In this document: one piece after another, positions 29,547 to 39,221 of the stretch
Position numbering within the stretch: the stretch's first letter is position 1
Layout: every line of letters starts with the position of its first letter
Assembly (NCBI RefSeq): GCF_000155975.1
Contig: NZ_GG730299.1
Location: 1,088,734-1,152,733 of the forward strand
Length of the DNA stretch: 64,000 nucleotides
Direction of reading: 5' to 3'
DNA from: Citrobacter youngae ATCC 29220
GTDB lineage: Bacteria; Pseudomonadota; Gammaproteobacteria; Enterobacterales; Enterobacteriaceae
The notes under the pieces: generated by a model
Seen by the model: only the letters and a program-made list of their open reading frames with translations
What the model was told of the DNA's origin: nothing
Database searches by the model: none
Program-made: the position numbers and the translations under genes

Positions 29547-30218
29547 ATGCGTACTCAAACTTTATTTAAAGTTGCAGTGCTTACTGGCTTGTTGGCATTA
29601 TCCGGCTGTGCGTCAAAAGTGACCGAACCGGATAAATATTCTGGGTTTTTAAAAAATTACTCTGATCTGAAGGAAACGAAATCGGCCACCGGACAAACGG
29701 TACTCCGTTGGGTTGACCCGAACTACAACGAATCCAAATATGACAACATTGTATATAACCCGGTAACGTATTATCCGGTTCCTAAACCTACTACGCAGGT
29801 AGGGCAGAAGGTTCTTGATCAACTACTGACCTACACCAATACACAGTTGAAATCCGCAATCAGTAAACGTAAACCCCTGGTGACTACCCCAGGACCACGT
29901 AGCCTGATTTTCCGCGGGGCAATTACCGGTGTAGCGACCAGTAAAGAAGGGCTGCAGTTCTACGAAGTGATCCCGGTTGCGCTGCTGGTTGCGGGAACGC
30001 AAATGGCAACGGGTCACCGTACCATGGATACCAACCTCTACTTTGAGGGTGAGTTGATTGATGCGGCGACCAATAAACCGGTCATTAAAGTTGTACGTAA
30101 GGGCGAAGGTAAAGATCTGAACAACGAAAGCACGCCGATGGCGTTCGAAACGTTGAAGAAAGTTGTTGATGACATGGCGACAGATGCCACCATGTTTGAC
30201 GTTAATAAAAAACAATAA
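29547..30218 (+). CDS. ydcL: YdcL, DUF3313 lipoprotein
   Basis: 223 residues. Signal peptide with lipobox LSGCAS (Cys at about 22), so exported and lipid-anchored. DUF3313 family, same length as E. coli YdcL. Function unknown; conserved downstream of tehAB. Strong terminator directly behind. Confidence 0.94.
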   Translation: MRTQTLFKVAVLTGLLALSGCASKVTEPDKYSGFLKNYSDLKETKSATGQTVLRWVDPNYNESKYDNIVYNPVTYYPVPKPTTQVGQKVLDQLLTYTNTQLKSAISKRKPLVTTPGPRSLIFRGAITGVATSKEGLQFYEVIPVALLVAGTQMATGHRTMDTNLYFEGELIDAATNKPVIKVVRKGEGKDLNNESTPMAFETLKKVVDDMATDATMFDVNKKQ

Positions 30219-30225
30219 TAAAGAG

Positions 30226-30254
30226 CGCACCATCCCAGGATGGTGCGTTTTTTT
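30226..30254 (+). terminator. Rho-independent terminator after ydcL
   Basis: 10-bp stem CGCACCATCC / GGATGGTGCG with a 2-base centre (loop opens in practice), followed by T7. Its end overlaps the stop of the convergent transporter gene. Confidence 0.85.
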
Positions 30255-31161
30255 ATGCCGTCCTGCGGCGATATAATCGTTTTCCCATCAGCGCTTCTGG
30301 TCGGGCGAACATCACCAGATTCCCCAATAAAATCAATACCAACCCGGCAATCGCATTAACCTGCCAGATATAGCCTTCATACAATGTTGACAGCGTCAGT
30401 GCGACCAAAGGAAAAAGCAGCGTACTGTATGCGGCTTTGCTGGGACCAATACGGCCGACCAGTGTGAAATAGGCGCCAAAGGCAATCACCGAACCAAAAA
30501 TAGCCAGGTACAGCAGCGCGCTCAGATAGCTGAAGGTCCACTGCGGAGTGAAGTCATCGCCGCGCGCCAGCGCAATGGCGGCGATCAGCAACGTACCGTA
30601 CAGCATTGCCCAGCTGTTGGTGGTCAATACTTCCAGTTCTTTTTTCTGGTGACGCAGGCTAATCATGTTGCCCAACGAAAAACCAAAGGTTCCCAGCGCG
30701 CTCAAGCCGATGCCCAGCAGAAGTGAATGGTTAAGCCCACTGTTGAGCAAATCCTGCCAGAACAAGGTAACAATACCGGTCAGACCGAGACCGGCGGCAA
30801 AATAGAAACGTGTCGGCGGTTTTTGGCCAAAAAACAGAAAGCTATTGACCGCATTGAACAGAACGGCCATCGAGAAAATCACGGATTCCAGGCCAGTATT
30901 GATCCATGCCGCAGCCGTGTAAAAACACCAAAAGTTAAAGCAAAAAACGCATCCGCCTTGTAACAGACAAAACAGATGGTCACGAGCGGATAGTTTGCGT
31001 AATTTACCGCTAACCAGCAGGATGATTATCATTACCGCGCTGGCGACGGCAAAGCGCCAAAAGATAGAAACCGGCGCAGAAACCGGCCCTTGCTGCAGAT
31101 AAATTGCAATCCATGTCGTTCCCCAAATCACCACCACCAGGCAGTACAACAGTGCGTTCAT
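30253..31161 (-). CDS. EamA/DMT-family inner membrane transporter
   Basis: 302 residues with ten hydrophobic helices in two EamA repeats (ALLYCLVVVIWGTTWIAIYL first; FGSVIAFGAYFTLVGRIGPS in the second half). DMT exporters of this type carry amino acids or metabolites; the substrate is not predictable. It is absent at this place in K-12 and divergent from an AraC regulator at 31347, which probably controls it. Tail-to-tail with ydcL. Confidence 0.85.
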   Translation of the reverse strand: MNALLYCLVVVIWGTTWIAIYLQQGPVSAPVSIFWRFAVASAVMIIILLVSGKLRKLSARDHLFCLLQGGCVFCFNFWCFYTAAAWINTGLESVIFSMAVLFNAVNSFLFFGQKPPTRFYFAAGLGLTGIVTLFWQDLLNSGLNHSLLLGIGLSALGTFGFSLGNMISLRHQKKELEVLTTNSWAMLYGTLLIAAIALARGDDFTPQWTFSYLSALLYLAIFGSVIAFGAYFTLVGRIGPSKAAYSTLLFPLVALTLSTLYEGYIWQVNAIAGLVLILLGNLVMFARPEALMGKRLYRRRTA

Positions 31162-31346
31162 ACCATCCTCTCTTTTTTGTCTTCAGGCTCGCACTGTGCC
31201 ACGTCGGGTAGCAGGGGGCTTTCATCGGATTGCGGCGGACTTGCAAAATCTTGCGCTTTTTTTCGCGCAAAGGTGAAAAGGAGGCTGTTAACAACATGTA
31301 GCTGATATAGACTGAAAGCCTGCTAACTTATTTTGAATGTGATGGT

Positions 31347-32216
31347 ATGTCTCAGCCCTACGGTGCCTTTGAAAACTTACGCAAACATAATGCCGTGCTG
31401 CATGAGTCGGTTGCGTTACATTCAGGGATCCAACTGGCGGCCTGGTCAAACAAGCGCGATACCATCACCCAGTATTGCGATCACCATACGCTCAGTCTGT
31501 ACATCGCGGATGGCTATGAGAGTTACCATAAAACGGCGCGGGGCTGGAAGAATGGCGGTGGACCGGATCGTTTTTGTCTGATGCCAAAAGAGAGCGAGTC
31601 CAGTTGGGATATCCGCGACAATCTTTCCTTTGTGCATCTTTACTGTACCGACGCCCATCTGCGCGAAGTGGGTGAAAAAGTCTGGGATAAGAGTCCTTAT
31701 AGCTTCACGCTGGATGAACATACGTTTGGCAGCGATCCGGGGATCACGGCGGTTTATCGTCAGTTTTTACTCGATAACGACTGGCAGCAACCGGCGAACC
31801 ACCTTACGCTCAGCGCCGCGTCTTCGCTACTGTTAACGCATCTGATTCAGCATTACAGCAACGTTCAATGGCGACTGCCCAGCGTCACCGGGGGACTTGC
31901 GCCTGCTACCTTGCGCAACGTGCTGGCCTATATTGAAGCGCATCTGGCGTACCCTATCACTCTGAGCGATTTGGCAAGCGAGGCAGCGCTAAGTGAGTTC
32001 CATTTTGCCAGAATGTTTCGCCAGTCAATGAATATGGCGCCGCATCAGTACGTTATGCAACGACGTATGGCGCAGGCCCAGCATCTGGTCCGTTATACTT
32101 CCCGCAGTTTGTCGGATATTGCGATGGCTTGCGGATTCAGTTCGGCGAGCCATTTCAGTAATCGGTTTAAGCAGGTAACGGGTAAGACGCCAACGCAGCT
32201 ACGTGCGGCGAAATAG
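31347..32216 (+). CDS. AraC-family transcriptional regulator
   Basis: 289 residues. The N-terminal cupin-like region of ~170 residues is followed by a C-terminal double helix-turn-helix: ITLSDLASEAALSEFHFARM and RSLSDIAMACGFSSASHFSN, then FKQVTGKTPTQLR, the AraC signature. Divergently arranged with the EamA transporter, with ~185 bases between the starts, suggesting local control. The 3' end overlaps convergent ydcO by 18 bases. Confidence 0.87.
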   Translation: MSQPYGAFENLRKHNAVLHESVALHSGIQLAAWSNKRDTITQYCDHHTLSLYIADGYESYHKTARGWKNGGGPDRFCLMPKESESSWDIRDNLSFVHLYCTDAHLREVGEKVWDKSPYSFTLDEHTFGSDPGITAVYRQFLLDNDWQQPANHLTLSAASSLLLTHLIQHYSNVQWRLPSVTGGLAPATLRNVLAYIEAHLAYPITLSDLASEAALSEFHFARMFRQSMNMAPHQYVMQRRMAQAQHLVRYTSRSLSDIAMACGFSSASHFSNRFKQVTGKTPTQLRAAK

Positions 32217-33365
32217 CGTCAACACTGCGTAGCAGACCCCTCCGGCGACCAGTCCCCAGAAGGCAGACCCAACGCCCCATAGCGTCAGACCGCTGGCAGT
32301 GACCAGAAAAGTAATGATAGCCGCATCGCGTTCCGCTTCATTATGCAATGCCTGATATAAACTGCCGCTAATCGTGCCGAGCAGCGCCAGACCCGCCAGC
32401 ATCTGGATCCAGCTTACGGGCAAGGCCGCCATCAGTCCGGTGACCGAACCTCCAAACACTCCAGCCAGAAGATAGAACACACCCGCCGCCGCCGCCGCGA
32501 GCCAGCGCCGTTTGGCATCAGGATGCGCTTCGGGACTTTGGCAAATTGCCGCGGTGATGGCGGCAATGCAAATGGAATAGACGCCAAAAGGGGAAAACAA
32601 CAGCGCCAGCAGACCGGTAAAGACAATCAGCGGTGAAACGGGTAACGCATAACCTGATGCCTTCATGGTGGCGATACCCGGCGCATTTTGCGAGGCCATG
32701 GTGACCAGAAACAGCGGCAGTGCGATGCTAATGCTGTGGGCAAATGAAAAATGCGGGGCGATAAACTCAGGTAGCACCGGAGATAAATTAACGTTATTAG
32801 TGACAATGTCACCTTTGGCCAGCGCGATAATAATCCCCACCAGCATCGCGGCGATCGTCGCATACCGCGGCGCCCTGACTTTAAATGCCAACCACGCTAC
32901 CAGCATGCTACCGCACAAGATTAGCTCACTGTTAAGGCTATTAAACGCCTGCAGACCAAAACGCAGCAGGATCCCGGCCAGCATGGCTGACGCCAGCGAA
33001 TGGGGGATTATTTTCATCAGGCGGGCAAACAGCCCGGTTACGCCGCACAGCACAATTAAAGCGTTAGCCACGATAAAAATGCCGATCGCATCCTGAATCG
33101 ATACCCCGTGCAGGCCCGTAACCAGCAGGGCGGCGCCGGGGGTTGACCAGGCGGTGAGCACAGGGGCACGGTACCATAACGTCAGTGCCAGCGTACTAAC
33201 GCCCATCGCTATTCCCAGCGCGGTCATCCAACCCGCAATTTGACCTGTCGTCGCGCCTGCGGCCATCGCTGCTTGCCAGATAATGGCCGCCGAACTGGCG
33301 TAACCGACCAGGACCGCGACAAAACCTGATAACACCGTGGGCAGGGGGATTGAAAATGTGCGCAT
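32199..33365 (-). CDS. ydcO: YdcO, BenE-family transporter
   Basis: 388 residues with about eleven hydrophobic helices, BenE (benzoate:H+ symporter) family. The start MRTFSIPLPTVL at 33365 matches E. coli; the longer frame to 33425 includes the promoter. Signature stretches TAWSTPGAALLVTG and TMASQNAPGIATMKA are kept. Real substrate unknown. Divergent from sutR, adjacent as in E. coli. Confidence 0.95.
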   Translation of the reverse strand: MRTFSIPLPTVLSGFVAVLVGYASSAAIIWQAAMAAGATTGQIAGWMTALGIAMGVSTLALTLWYRAPVLTAWSTPGAALLVTGLHGVSIQDAIGIFIVANALIVLCGVTGLFARLMKIIPHSLASAMLAGILLRFGLQAFNSLNSELILCGSMLVAWLAFKVRAPRYATIAAMLVGIIIALAKGDIVTNNVNLSPVLPEFIAPHFSFAHSISIALPLFLVTMASQNAPGIATMKASGYALPVSPLIVFTGLLALLFSPFGVYSICIAAITAAICQSPEAHPDAKRRWLAAAAAGVFYLLAGVFGGSVTGLMAALPVSWIQMLAGLALLGTISGSLYQALHNEAERDAAIITFLVTASGLTLWGVGSAFWGLVAGGVCYAVLTLFRRT

Positions 33366-33470
33366 AGCAACTCCGTGTGCGTTATAACGGTCAGTCACTG
33401 TAGCACTGTGCGTTATAGCGTACAAGTGCTAAGCTGTAGCCTTGAGAAGGAAGAGTGAAGAAGGAGAAAC

Positions 33471-34007
33471 ATGGATAACTTAACCCTCTATCTGGCGACA
33501 ACACTCAGAACGCTCCGCCACCAGCGAGAATGGAGCCTCTCGCGTCTGGCGGAGGAAACCGGCGTGTCGAAAGCGATGCTGGGACAGATTGAGCGCAATG
33601 AATCAAGCCCTACGGTGGCGACCTTATGGAAAATCGCCACCGGGCTGAATGTCCCGTTTTCGACGTTTATCTCACCGCCAGAGTCAGACGGCACGCCGAC
33701 ATTCGATCCCCAACAGCAGGCGATGGTCGTCACGCCGCTGTTTCCGTGGGATCCCCAGTTGTGTTTCGATCACTTTTCGATACTGCTGGCACCTGGCGCG
33801 ATCAGTGAATCGACTCCGCATGAAAGCGGTGTTATAGAGCATGTCGTGGTGATTAATGGTCTGCTGGATATGTGTATTGATGAACGATGGCGTACCATCA
33901 AAGCCGGTGAAGGCGTTCGTTTTGCCGGAGATACGCCACATAGCTACCGTAACAGCGGTGAACAAACGGTTCACTTTCATTCGTTGATCCATTACCCGCG
34001 CAGCTAA
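33471..34007 (+). CDS. sutR: SutR (YdcN), XRE-cupin regulator of sulfur use
   Basis: 178 residues. N-terminal lambda-type HTH (WSLSRLAEETGVSKAMLGQI, then ERNESSPTVATLWKIATGL), and a C-terminal cupin with HESGVIEHVVVINGLL and FAGDTPHSYRN. E. coli YdcN was named SutR as a regulator of sulfur utilisation genes. Preceded by GAAGGAGAA. Divergent from ydcO. Confidence 0.93.
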   Translation: MDNLTLYLATTLRTLRHQREWSLSRLAEETGVSKAMLGQIERNESSPTVATLWKIATGLNVPFSTFISPPESDGTPTFDPQQQAMVVTPLFPWDPQLCFDHFSILLAPGAISESTPHESGVIEHVVVINGLLDMCIDERWRTIKAGEGVRFAGDTPHSYRNSGEQTVHFHSLIHYPRS

Positions 34008-34086
34008 TCGGGAAAACTATTCCGAAATGCCGCGCTTGTGACTACAATAGCCGCCATTTTTACCGCTTGTGGATGGTAACAACTGT

Positions 34087-36048
34087 ATGCGCCAGCAGCC
34101 TCATCACCTTGAATTGTTAAGCCCGGCCCGGGATACCGCCATTGCGCGTGAAGCCATTTTACACGGCGCAGACGCCGTTTACATTGGCGGACCGGGGTTT
34201 GGCGCGCGTCATAACGCCAGTAACAGTCTGAAAGATATCGCCGAACTGGTGCCTTTCGCTCATCGCTTCGGGGCGAAAATCTTTGTGACGCTGAATACGA
34301 TTTTGCACGATGATGAACTGGAGCCCGCACAGCGGCTCATTACCGATTTATATCAGACCGGTGTTGACGCGCTGATTGTGCAGGACATGGGGATTCTGGA
34401 GCTGGATATTCCCCCCATTGAGCTGCATGCCAGCACGCAGTGTGATATTCGCAGCGTCGAGAAGGCGAAGTTTCTTGCGGATGTCGGATTTACCCAGATT
34501 GTCCTGGCGCGCGAACTGAGCCTTGAGCAGATTAACGCCATCCATCAGGCCACGGACGCGACCATTGAGTTTTTCATTCACGGTGCGTTGTGCGTTGCCT
34601 ACTCAGGCCAGTGTTATATTTCACATGCGCAAACCGGACGTAGCGCTAACCGCGGCGACTGTTCCCAGGCTTGCCGACTGCCGTATACCCTGAAAGACGA
34701 TCGGGGGCGAGTGGTGTCCTATGAAAAACACCTGCTGTCGATGAAAGATAACGATCAGACCGCCAACCTCGGCGCGTTGATTGACGCGGGCGTGCGCTCC
34801 TTCAAAATTGAAGGGCGCTATAAAGACATGAGCTATGTGAAGAATATCACTGCCCATTATCGTCAGATGCTGGACGCTATCATCGAAGAGCGCGGCGACC
34901 TTGCCCGTTCATCAGCCGGACGCACTGAGCATTTCTTTACCCCATCCACGGAAAAAACCTTCCACCGCGGCAGCACTGATTATTTTGTCAATGCGCGTAA
35001 GGGCGATATCGGCGCATTTGACTCGCCGAAATTCATTGGCCTGCCGGTAGGTGAAGTCCTGAAGGTGGCAAAAGATCATCTCGATGTTGAGGTAACCGAG
35101 CCGCTGGCGAACGGTGATGGCCTGAACGTGTTAATCAAGCGTGAGGTGGTTGGTTTCCGTGCCAATACCGTCGAAAAAACGGGGCACAATCGATATCGGG
35201 TATGGCCGAATGAAATGCCTGCCGATTTGCACAAAGTTCGCCCGCATCATCCGCTGAATCGTAATCTCGATCATAACTGGCAGCAGGCGTTAACCAAAAC
35301 CTCCAGCGAACGTCGCGTTGCGGTCGATATTGAACTGGGCGGCTGGCAGGAGCAGTTGATCCTGACGCTCACCAGTGAAGAGGGGGTGAGCATCACTCAT
35401 ACGCTGGAGGGGCAGTTTGAGGAAGCGAACAATGCGCAAAAAGCATTGAGCAACCTGCAGGATGGCCTGGCCAAACTTGGGCAAACGCTTTATTACGCCC
35501 GCGATATTCAGGTTAATCTGCCGGGGGCGCTATTCGTACCAAACGGCCAGCTGAATCAACTGCGGCGTGAAGCCGTCGAGATGCTGGATGCGGCGCGTTT
35601 ACAATGCTATCAGCGCGGCAGCCGTAAACCCGTTTCACAGCCGGCGCCGGTGTATCCGCAAACGCATTTGAGCTTTCTGGCGAACGTCTACAACCATAAA
35701 GCGCGTGAGTTTTATCACCGTTATGGCGTTCAGTTGATTGATGCAGCCTATGAAGCGCATGAGGAAAAGGGCGATGTGCCGGTGATGATCACCAAACATT
35801 GTCTGCGTTTTGCGTTTAACCTGTGCCCGAAACAGGCGAAAGGAAATATCAAGAGCTGGAAAGCCACACCGATGCAGTTGGTTAACGGTGATGAAGTCCT
35901 GACGCTGAAATTTGATTGCCGACCGTGCGAGATGCACGTAATCGGCAAGATGAAACATCATATTCTGAAGATGCCGTTGCCGGGCAGCATCGTCGCTTCC
36001 GTCAGTCCCGAAGACCTGATGAAAACGCTGCCGAAGCGTAAAGGGTAA
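34087..36048 (+). CDS. rlhA: RlhA (YdcP), 23S rRNA C2501 hydroxylase
   Basis: 653 residues from the ATG at 34087, the E. coli length and N-terminus (HHLELLSPARD). U32 peptidase-like family with TIM-barrel start and Fe-S type cysteines in GALCVAYSGQCYISHAQ and RGDCSQACRLPY. RlhA hydroxylates C2501 of 23S rRNA using prephenate-dependent chemistry and iron. The longer frame from 34069 is less likely. Single gene. Confidence 0.95.
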   Translation: MRQQPHHLELLSPARDTAIAREAILHGADAVYIGGPGFGARHNASNSLKDIAELVPFAHRFGAKIFVTLNTILHDDELEPAQRLITDLYQTGVDALIVQDMGILELDIPPIELHASTQCDIRSVEKAKFLADVGFTQIVLARELSLEQINAIHQATDATIEFFIHGALCVAYSGQCYISHAQTGRSANRGDCSQACRLPYTLKDDRGRVVSYEKHLLSMKDNDQTANLGALIDAGVRSFKIEGRYKDMSYVKNITAHYRQMLDAIIEERGDLARSSAGRTEHFFTPSTEKTFHRGSTDYFVNARKGDIGAFDSPKFIGLPVGEVLKVAKDHLDVEVTEPLANGDGLNVLIKREVVGFRANTVEKTGHNRYRVWPNEMPADLHKVRPHHPLNRNLDHNWQQALTKTSSERRVAVDIELGGWQEQLILTLTSEEGVSITHTLEGQFEEANNAQKALSNLQDGLAKLGQTLYYARDIQVNLPGALFVPNGQLNQLRREAVEMLDAARLQCYQRGSRKPVSQPAPVYPQTHLSFLANVYNHKAREFYHRYGVQLIDAAYEAHEEKGDVPVMITKHCLRFAFNLCPKQAKGNIKSWKATPMQLVNGDEVLTLKFDCRPCEMHVIGKMKHHILKMPLPGSIVASVSPEDLMKTLPKRKG

Positions 36049-36051
36049 ACC

Positions 36052-36285
36052 TTAGCCCTGGTGGGTATCGGGTTTGCGTGATTTTTGCCAGAAGTGATGT
36101 TCGCGAAGGTCGGCGGCGGATTCTTCCGCCGTCACGCGCAGCTCATCGCTGTCGGCGGTGTGTCGTAACACGTGATCGGCGTCCTGCACCTGAAGATATT
36201 CATGTCCCTGATTAGTCGCGAGAAGCTGGCCGGAAAAAAGCGCGCTGGCCAGCAATAACCCCGTTAACCCTTTCTTAAACATCAT
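36052..36285 (-). CDS. yncJ: YncJ, small secreted protein (DUF2554)
   Basis: 77 residues. Signal peptide MMFKKGLTGLLLASALFSGQ ending at about LLA; the mature part (HEYLQVQDADHVLRHTADSDELR) resembles E. coli YncJ throughout. Periplasmic, unknown function. Convergent with rlhA, 4 bases apart. Confidence 0.92.
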   Translation of the reverse strand: MMFKKGLTGLLLASALFSGQLLATNQGHEYLQVQDADHVLRHTADSDELRVTAEESAADLREHHFWQKSRKPDTHQG

Positions 36286-36426
36286 GCACCCTCTGGTACG
36301 TTAGCAATGGAAATGGTGATAATTTCACCATGTGACTATTCAATATTTTAATCGGGAAAATGACAATCACTGTTTTGCCAGTGAGATGTTTTTTGCATTT
36401 TTGTTTGGTCAACGTTGGGATTTGTT

Positions 36427-36457
36427 ACAACCGGGAAGCGATGTGCTGCCCGGTTGT
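36427..36457 (-). terminator. Hairpin at the end of the bd oxidase operon
   Basis: 9-bp stem ACAACCGGG / CCCGGTTGT with a 13-base loop, just past the stop of the last reverse gene. The T tail is weak. Confidence 0.5.
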
Positions 36458-36471
36458 TTGCAGGGAAGGCG

Positions 36472-36597
36472 TCAGGATTTAAATCCGGCAGCCGTCATCA
36501 GTAAACGAAAGAACATCCCGACGGCGGCCAGGGCCAGCACGCTGCCGCCCCAGAGGATCGCCAGCCACATCAGGCGTTTCCAGATTGATTGCTGCAT
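36472..36597 (-). CDS. DUF2474 small subunit of CIO-type bd oxidase
   Basis: 41 residues (MQQSIWKRLMWLAILWGGSV at the start), a single membrane helix ending in RLLMTAAGFKS, matching the DUF2474 small proteins coded behind cyanide-insensitive cytochrome bd genes. Its ATG overlaps the cioB stop (TGATG), showing coupled translation. By analogy with CydX of CydAB it likely stabilises the oxidase. Longer frames upstream are shadows of cioB. Confidence 0.82.
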   Translation of the reverse strand: MQQSIWKRLMWLAILWGGSVLALAAVGMFFRLLMTAAGFKS

Positions 36598-37607
36598 CAA
36601 TGATACCCCTCGCCATGTTGAACTTTGCCGCGGAAAACGTAGTAGCTCCAGAAGGTATACACCAGGATTATGGGAATAATCAGTAGCGCGCCAACTAACA
36701 TAAAGCCCTGACTTTGCGCAGGCGCCGCCGCCTGCCAGAGCGTAATGGACGGCGGGATGATGTGCGGCCAGATACTGATCCCCAGACCGCTGAACCCAAG
36801 GAAGATCAATCCCAGCGTCAAAACAAACGGCAGCGCATGGCTGTGCTGTTGGCCCAGCGAGCGCCACAACCAGATGCTAATAAGCGCAACCAGCAGCGGA
36901 ACCGGCATCAGGAACCACAGGTTGGGCAGGCTAAACCAGCGCTCGGCAATCGCACTGTGCGCCAGCGGCGTCCACAGGCTGATAATGGCAATAACAACCA
37001 GCATCGCCAGCAGCAGTTTTTTCGCCACGCCGCGCATTTTATCCTGCAACGGGTTTTCGCTTTTCATCACCAGCCATGTTGCGCCCAACAGGGCGTAGGC
37101 CACGACCAGGCCAAAGCCGCAGAATAGCGTGAAGGGTGTTAACCAGTCGAAAGGACCGCCGCTGTAGCTGCGTCCGGTGACGGAAAATCCGTTAAGCACG
37201 GCCCCCACCACAACGCCCTGGGTGAAGGTAGCCAGAATTGACCCACCGAGAAAAGCTTTATCCCAGAATGGTCGATGCGCCGGGGTGGCTTTAAAACGAA
37301 ATTCGAACGCGACGCCGCGAAAAATCAGGCCGATCAGCATCAGCGTCAGCGGGATCGTCAGCGCATCGACAATCACCGCATAGGCCAGGGGGAAAGCGCC
37401 GAATAATCCGGCTCCACCCAGCACCAGCCAGGTTTCGTTTCCGTCCCACACCGGGGCGACGCTGTTGACCATCACATCCCGGTCATCGGCATCCTGAATA
37501 GCTGGAAATAAAATGCCGATACCGAGGTCGAAACCATCCATCACGATATACATCAACGTGGCGAACACGATAATGACAAACCAGATAACTGATAAATCGA
37601 TACCCAT
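36597..37607 (-). CDS. cioB: Cytochrome bd-type (CIO) quinol oxidase subunit II
   Basis: 336 residues, CydB family, nine or so membrane helices (starts DLSVIWFVIIVFATLMYIVM and DGFDLGIG). Contains NGNETW-type motif DGNETWLVLGG and GGSILATFTQG. Forms the quinol oxidase with CioA. The start overlaps the cioA stop by one base (TAATG). The middle gene of a three-gene reverse operon. Confidence 0.93.
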   Translation of the reverse strand: MGIDLSVIWFVIIVFATLMYIVMDGFDLGIGILFPAIQDADDRDVMVNSVAPVWDGNETWLVLGGAGLFGAFPLAYAVIVDALTIPLTLMLIGLIFRGVAFEFRFKATPAHRPFWDKAFLGGSILATFTQGVVVGAVLNGFSVTGRSYSGGPFDWLTPFTLFCGFGLVVAYALLGATWLVMKSENPLQDKMRGVAKKLLLAMLVVIAIISLWTPLAHSAIAERWFSLPNLWFLMPVPLLVALISIWLWRSLGQQHSHALPFVLTLGLIFLGFSGLGISIWPHIIPPSITLWQAAAPAQSQGFMLVGALLIIPIILVYTFWSYYVFRGKVQHGEGYH

Positions 37608-39010
37608 TAGCGGTGAGCCTCCGGTTGAGAATCGAGAACCGCAGCGGAAAGCGGTCGTGCAGGTGTGCCGGTTGGCGGAATGGTCGGGTCGTCTTCCTGC
37701 GGGCCTTTACGGATCAGACGGATCATGTAGCTATAACCGACGCCAAACACTGAGCTGTACACCACGAAGAAGGACAGTAAGCTGATACTCATATGCAAAT
37801 CACCATGCGCGGATACCGCATCCGCTGTGCGTTGCAGACCGTAGACTACCCACGGTTGACGCCCAACTTCAGTCGTTACCCAGCCAGCAAGTATGGCAAT
37901 CAATCCAGAGGGACCCATCCACAATGCAAAGCGCAGGAAAGGACGTGAGGTATATAAACGCTGCTTATAGCGCAGCCACAGTGCGAACGCGCCCAGCAGG
38001 ATCATTAGCATGCCCAGCCCGGCCATTATGCGAAACGACCAGAACACCATGGTGGAGTTGGGCCGGTCTTCTTTAGGAAACTCTTTCAGGGCCGGGACTT
38101 GTTTATCCAGACTGTGGGTCAGGATCAGACTGCCCAGCGCCGGAATTTCCAGCCCATAGCGGGTGCGCTCCTGTTCCATATCCGGCCAGCCGAACAGCAG
38201 GAGCGGCGTCGGTTCACCGGGCGGGTTTTCCCAGTGTCCTTCAATCGCAGCAATTTTTGCCGGCTGGTGCTTCAGCGTATTTAAACCGTGCATATCGCCA
38301 ATCAATGCTTGCAGCGGGGCGACGATTAACGTCATCCACAGCGCCATTGAAAACATAGCGCGAATCGCTGGCGTATTGTTTCCGCGCAGCAAATGCCACG
38401 CCGCGGAAGCCGCGACAAACAAAGCGCTGCTGAGGAAGGCGGCAACGGACATATGCAGCAGGCGATACGGGAATGAAGGATTGAAAATAACGGCGAACCA
38501 GTCGACGGGAACAACTTGTCCATTAACGATTTCATAGCCTTGCGGCGTCTGCATCCAACTGTTGGAGGCGAGGATCCAGAAGGTAGAAATAATCGTTCCC
38601 AGCGCAACCATACAGGTCGCGAAGAAGTGCAGACCTGGCCCCACGCGGTTCCAGCCGAACAGCATTACGCCGAGGAATCCCGCTTCAAGGAAGAAGGCGG
38701 TTAACACTTCATAGGTCAGCAGCGGTCCGGTGATGCTTCCGGCGAACTCGGAAAAACCGCTCCAGTTGGTGCCGAATTGATAGGCCATCACCAGCCCGGA
38801 AACCACGCCCATACCAAAGTTTACGGCGAAAATTTTCGACCAGAAATGATAAAGCGAGCGCCAGATGGGATTTTTAGTTTTTAGCCACAGCCCTTCGAGC
38901 ACCGCCAGATAGCTGGCGAGGCCGATGGTAATGGCCGGAAAGATAATGTGGAAGGATACCGTAAACGCGAACTGGATCCTTGCCAGGTGAAACGCGTCAA
39001 GACCGAACAT
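37607..39010 (-). CDS. cioA: Cytochrome bd-type (CIO) quinol oxidase subunit I
   Basis: 467 residues, CydA family. Heme ligands are recognisable: His in TVSFHIIFP (~20), His in YRLLHMSVAAF (~185) and Met in WSFRIMAGLGM; GRQPWVVYG forms the conserved quinol-side turn. The length (467, not ~520) and short Q-loop put it in the cyanide-insensitive CIO subgroup, different from CydA and AppC. It reduces oxygen to water in the inner membrane with low proton pumping. GGAG precedes the start. Not in this place in K-12. Confidence 0.93.
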   Translation of the reverse strand: MFGLDAFHLARIQFAFTVSFHIIFPAITIGLASYLAVLEGLWLKTKNPIWRSLYHFWSKIFAVNFGMGVVSGLVMAYQFGTNWSGFSEFAGSITGPLLTYEVLTAFFLEAGFLGVMLFGWNRVGPGLHFFATCMVALGTIISTFWILASNSWMQTPQGYEIVNGQVVPVDWFAVIFNPSFPYRLLHMSVAAFLSSALFVAASAAWHLLRGNNTPAIRAMFSMALWMTLIVAPLQALIGDMHGLNTLKHQPAKIAAIEGHWENPPGEPTPLLLFGWPDMEQERTRYGLEIPALGSLILTHSLDKQVPALKEFPKEDRPNSTMVFWSFRIMAGLGMLMILLGAFALWLRYKQRLYTSRPFLRFALWMGPSGLIAILAGWVTTEVGRQPWVVYGLQRTADAVSAHGDLHMSISLLSFFVVYSSVFGVGYSYMIRLIRKGPQEDDPTIPPTGTPARPLSAAVLDSQPEAHR

Positions 39011-39221
39011 GCTTAACTCCGCAGGAAAAATTGATTTAGCGCAATTCTAAGTCTGGGAGGCAGCGGAGGGCAGAAACAGAACAGTTCTTTTTAACCATAA
39101 CAGTTGCAAAATTGCTATGGTTTTCACAAAAGTGGACTCTTCAATATTATGCCTTGATTAGTTTAAAAACTGAATGAGCACTTTGTTATATTCGCCGCAA
39201 ATAATTCATTGGAATAATAGA

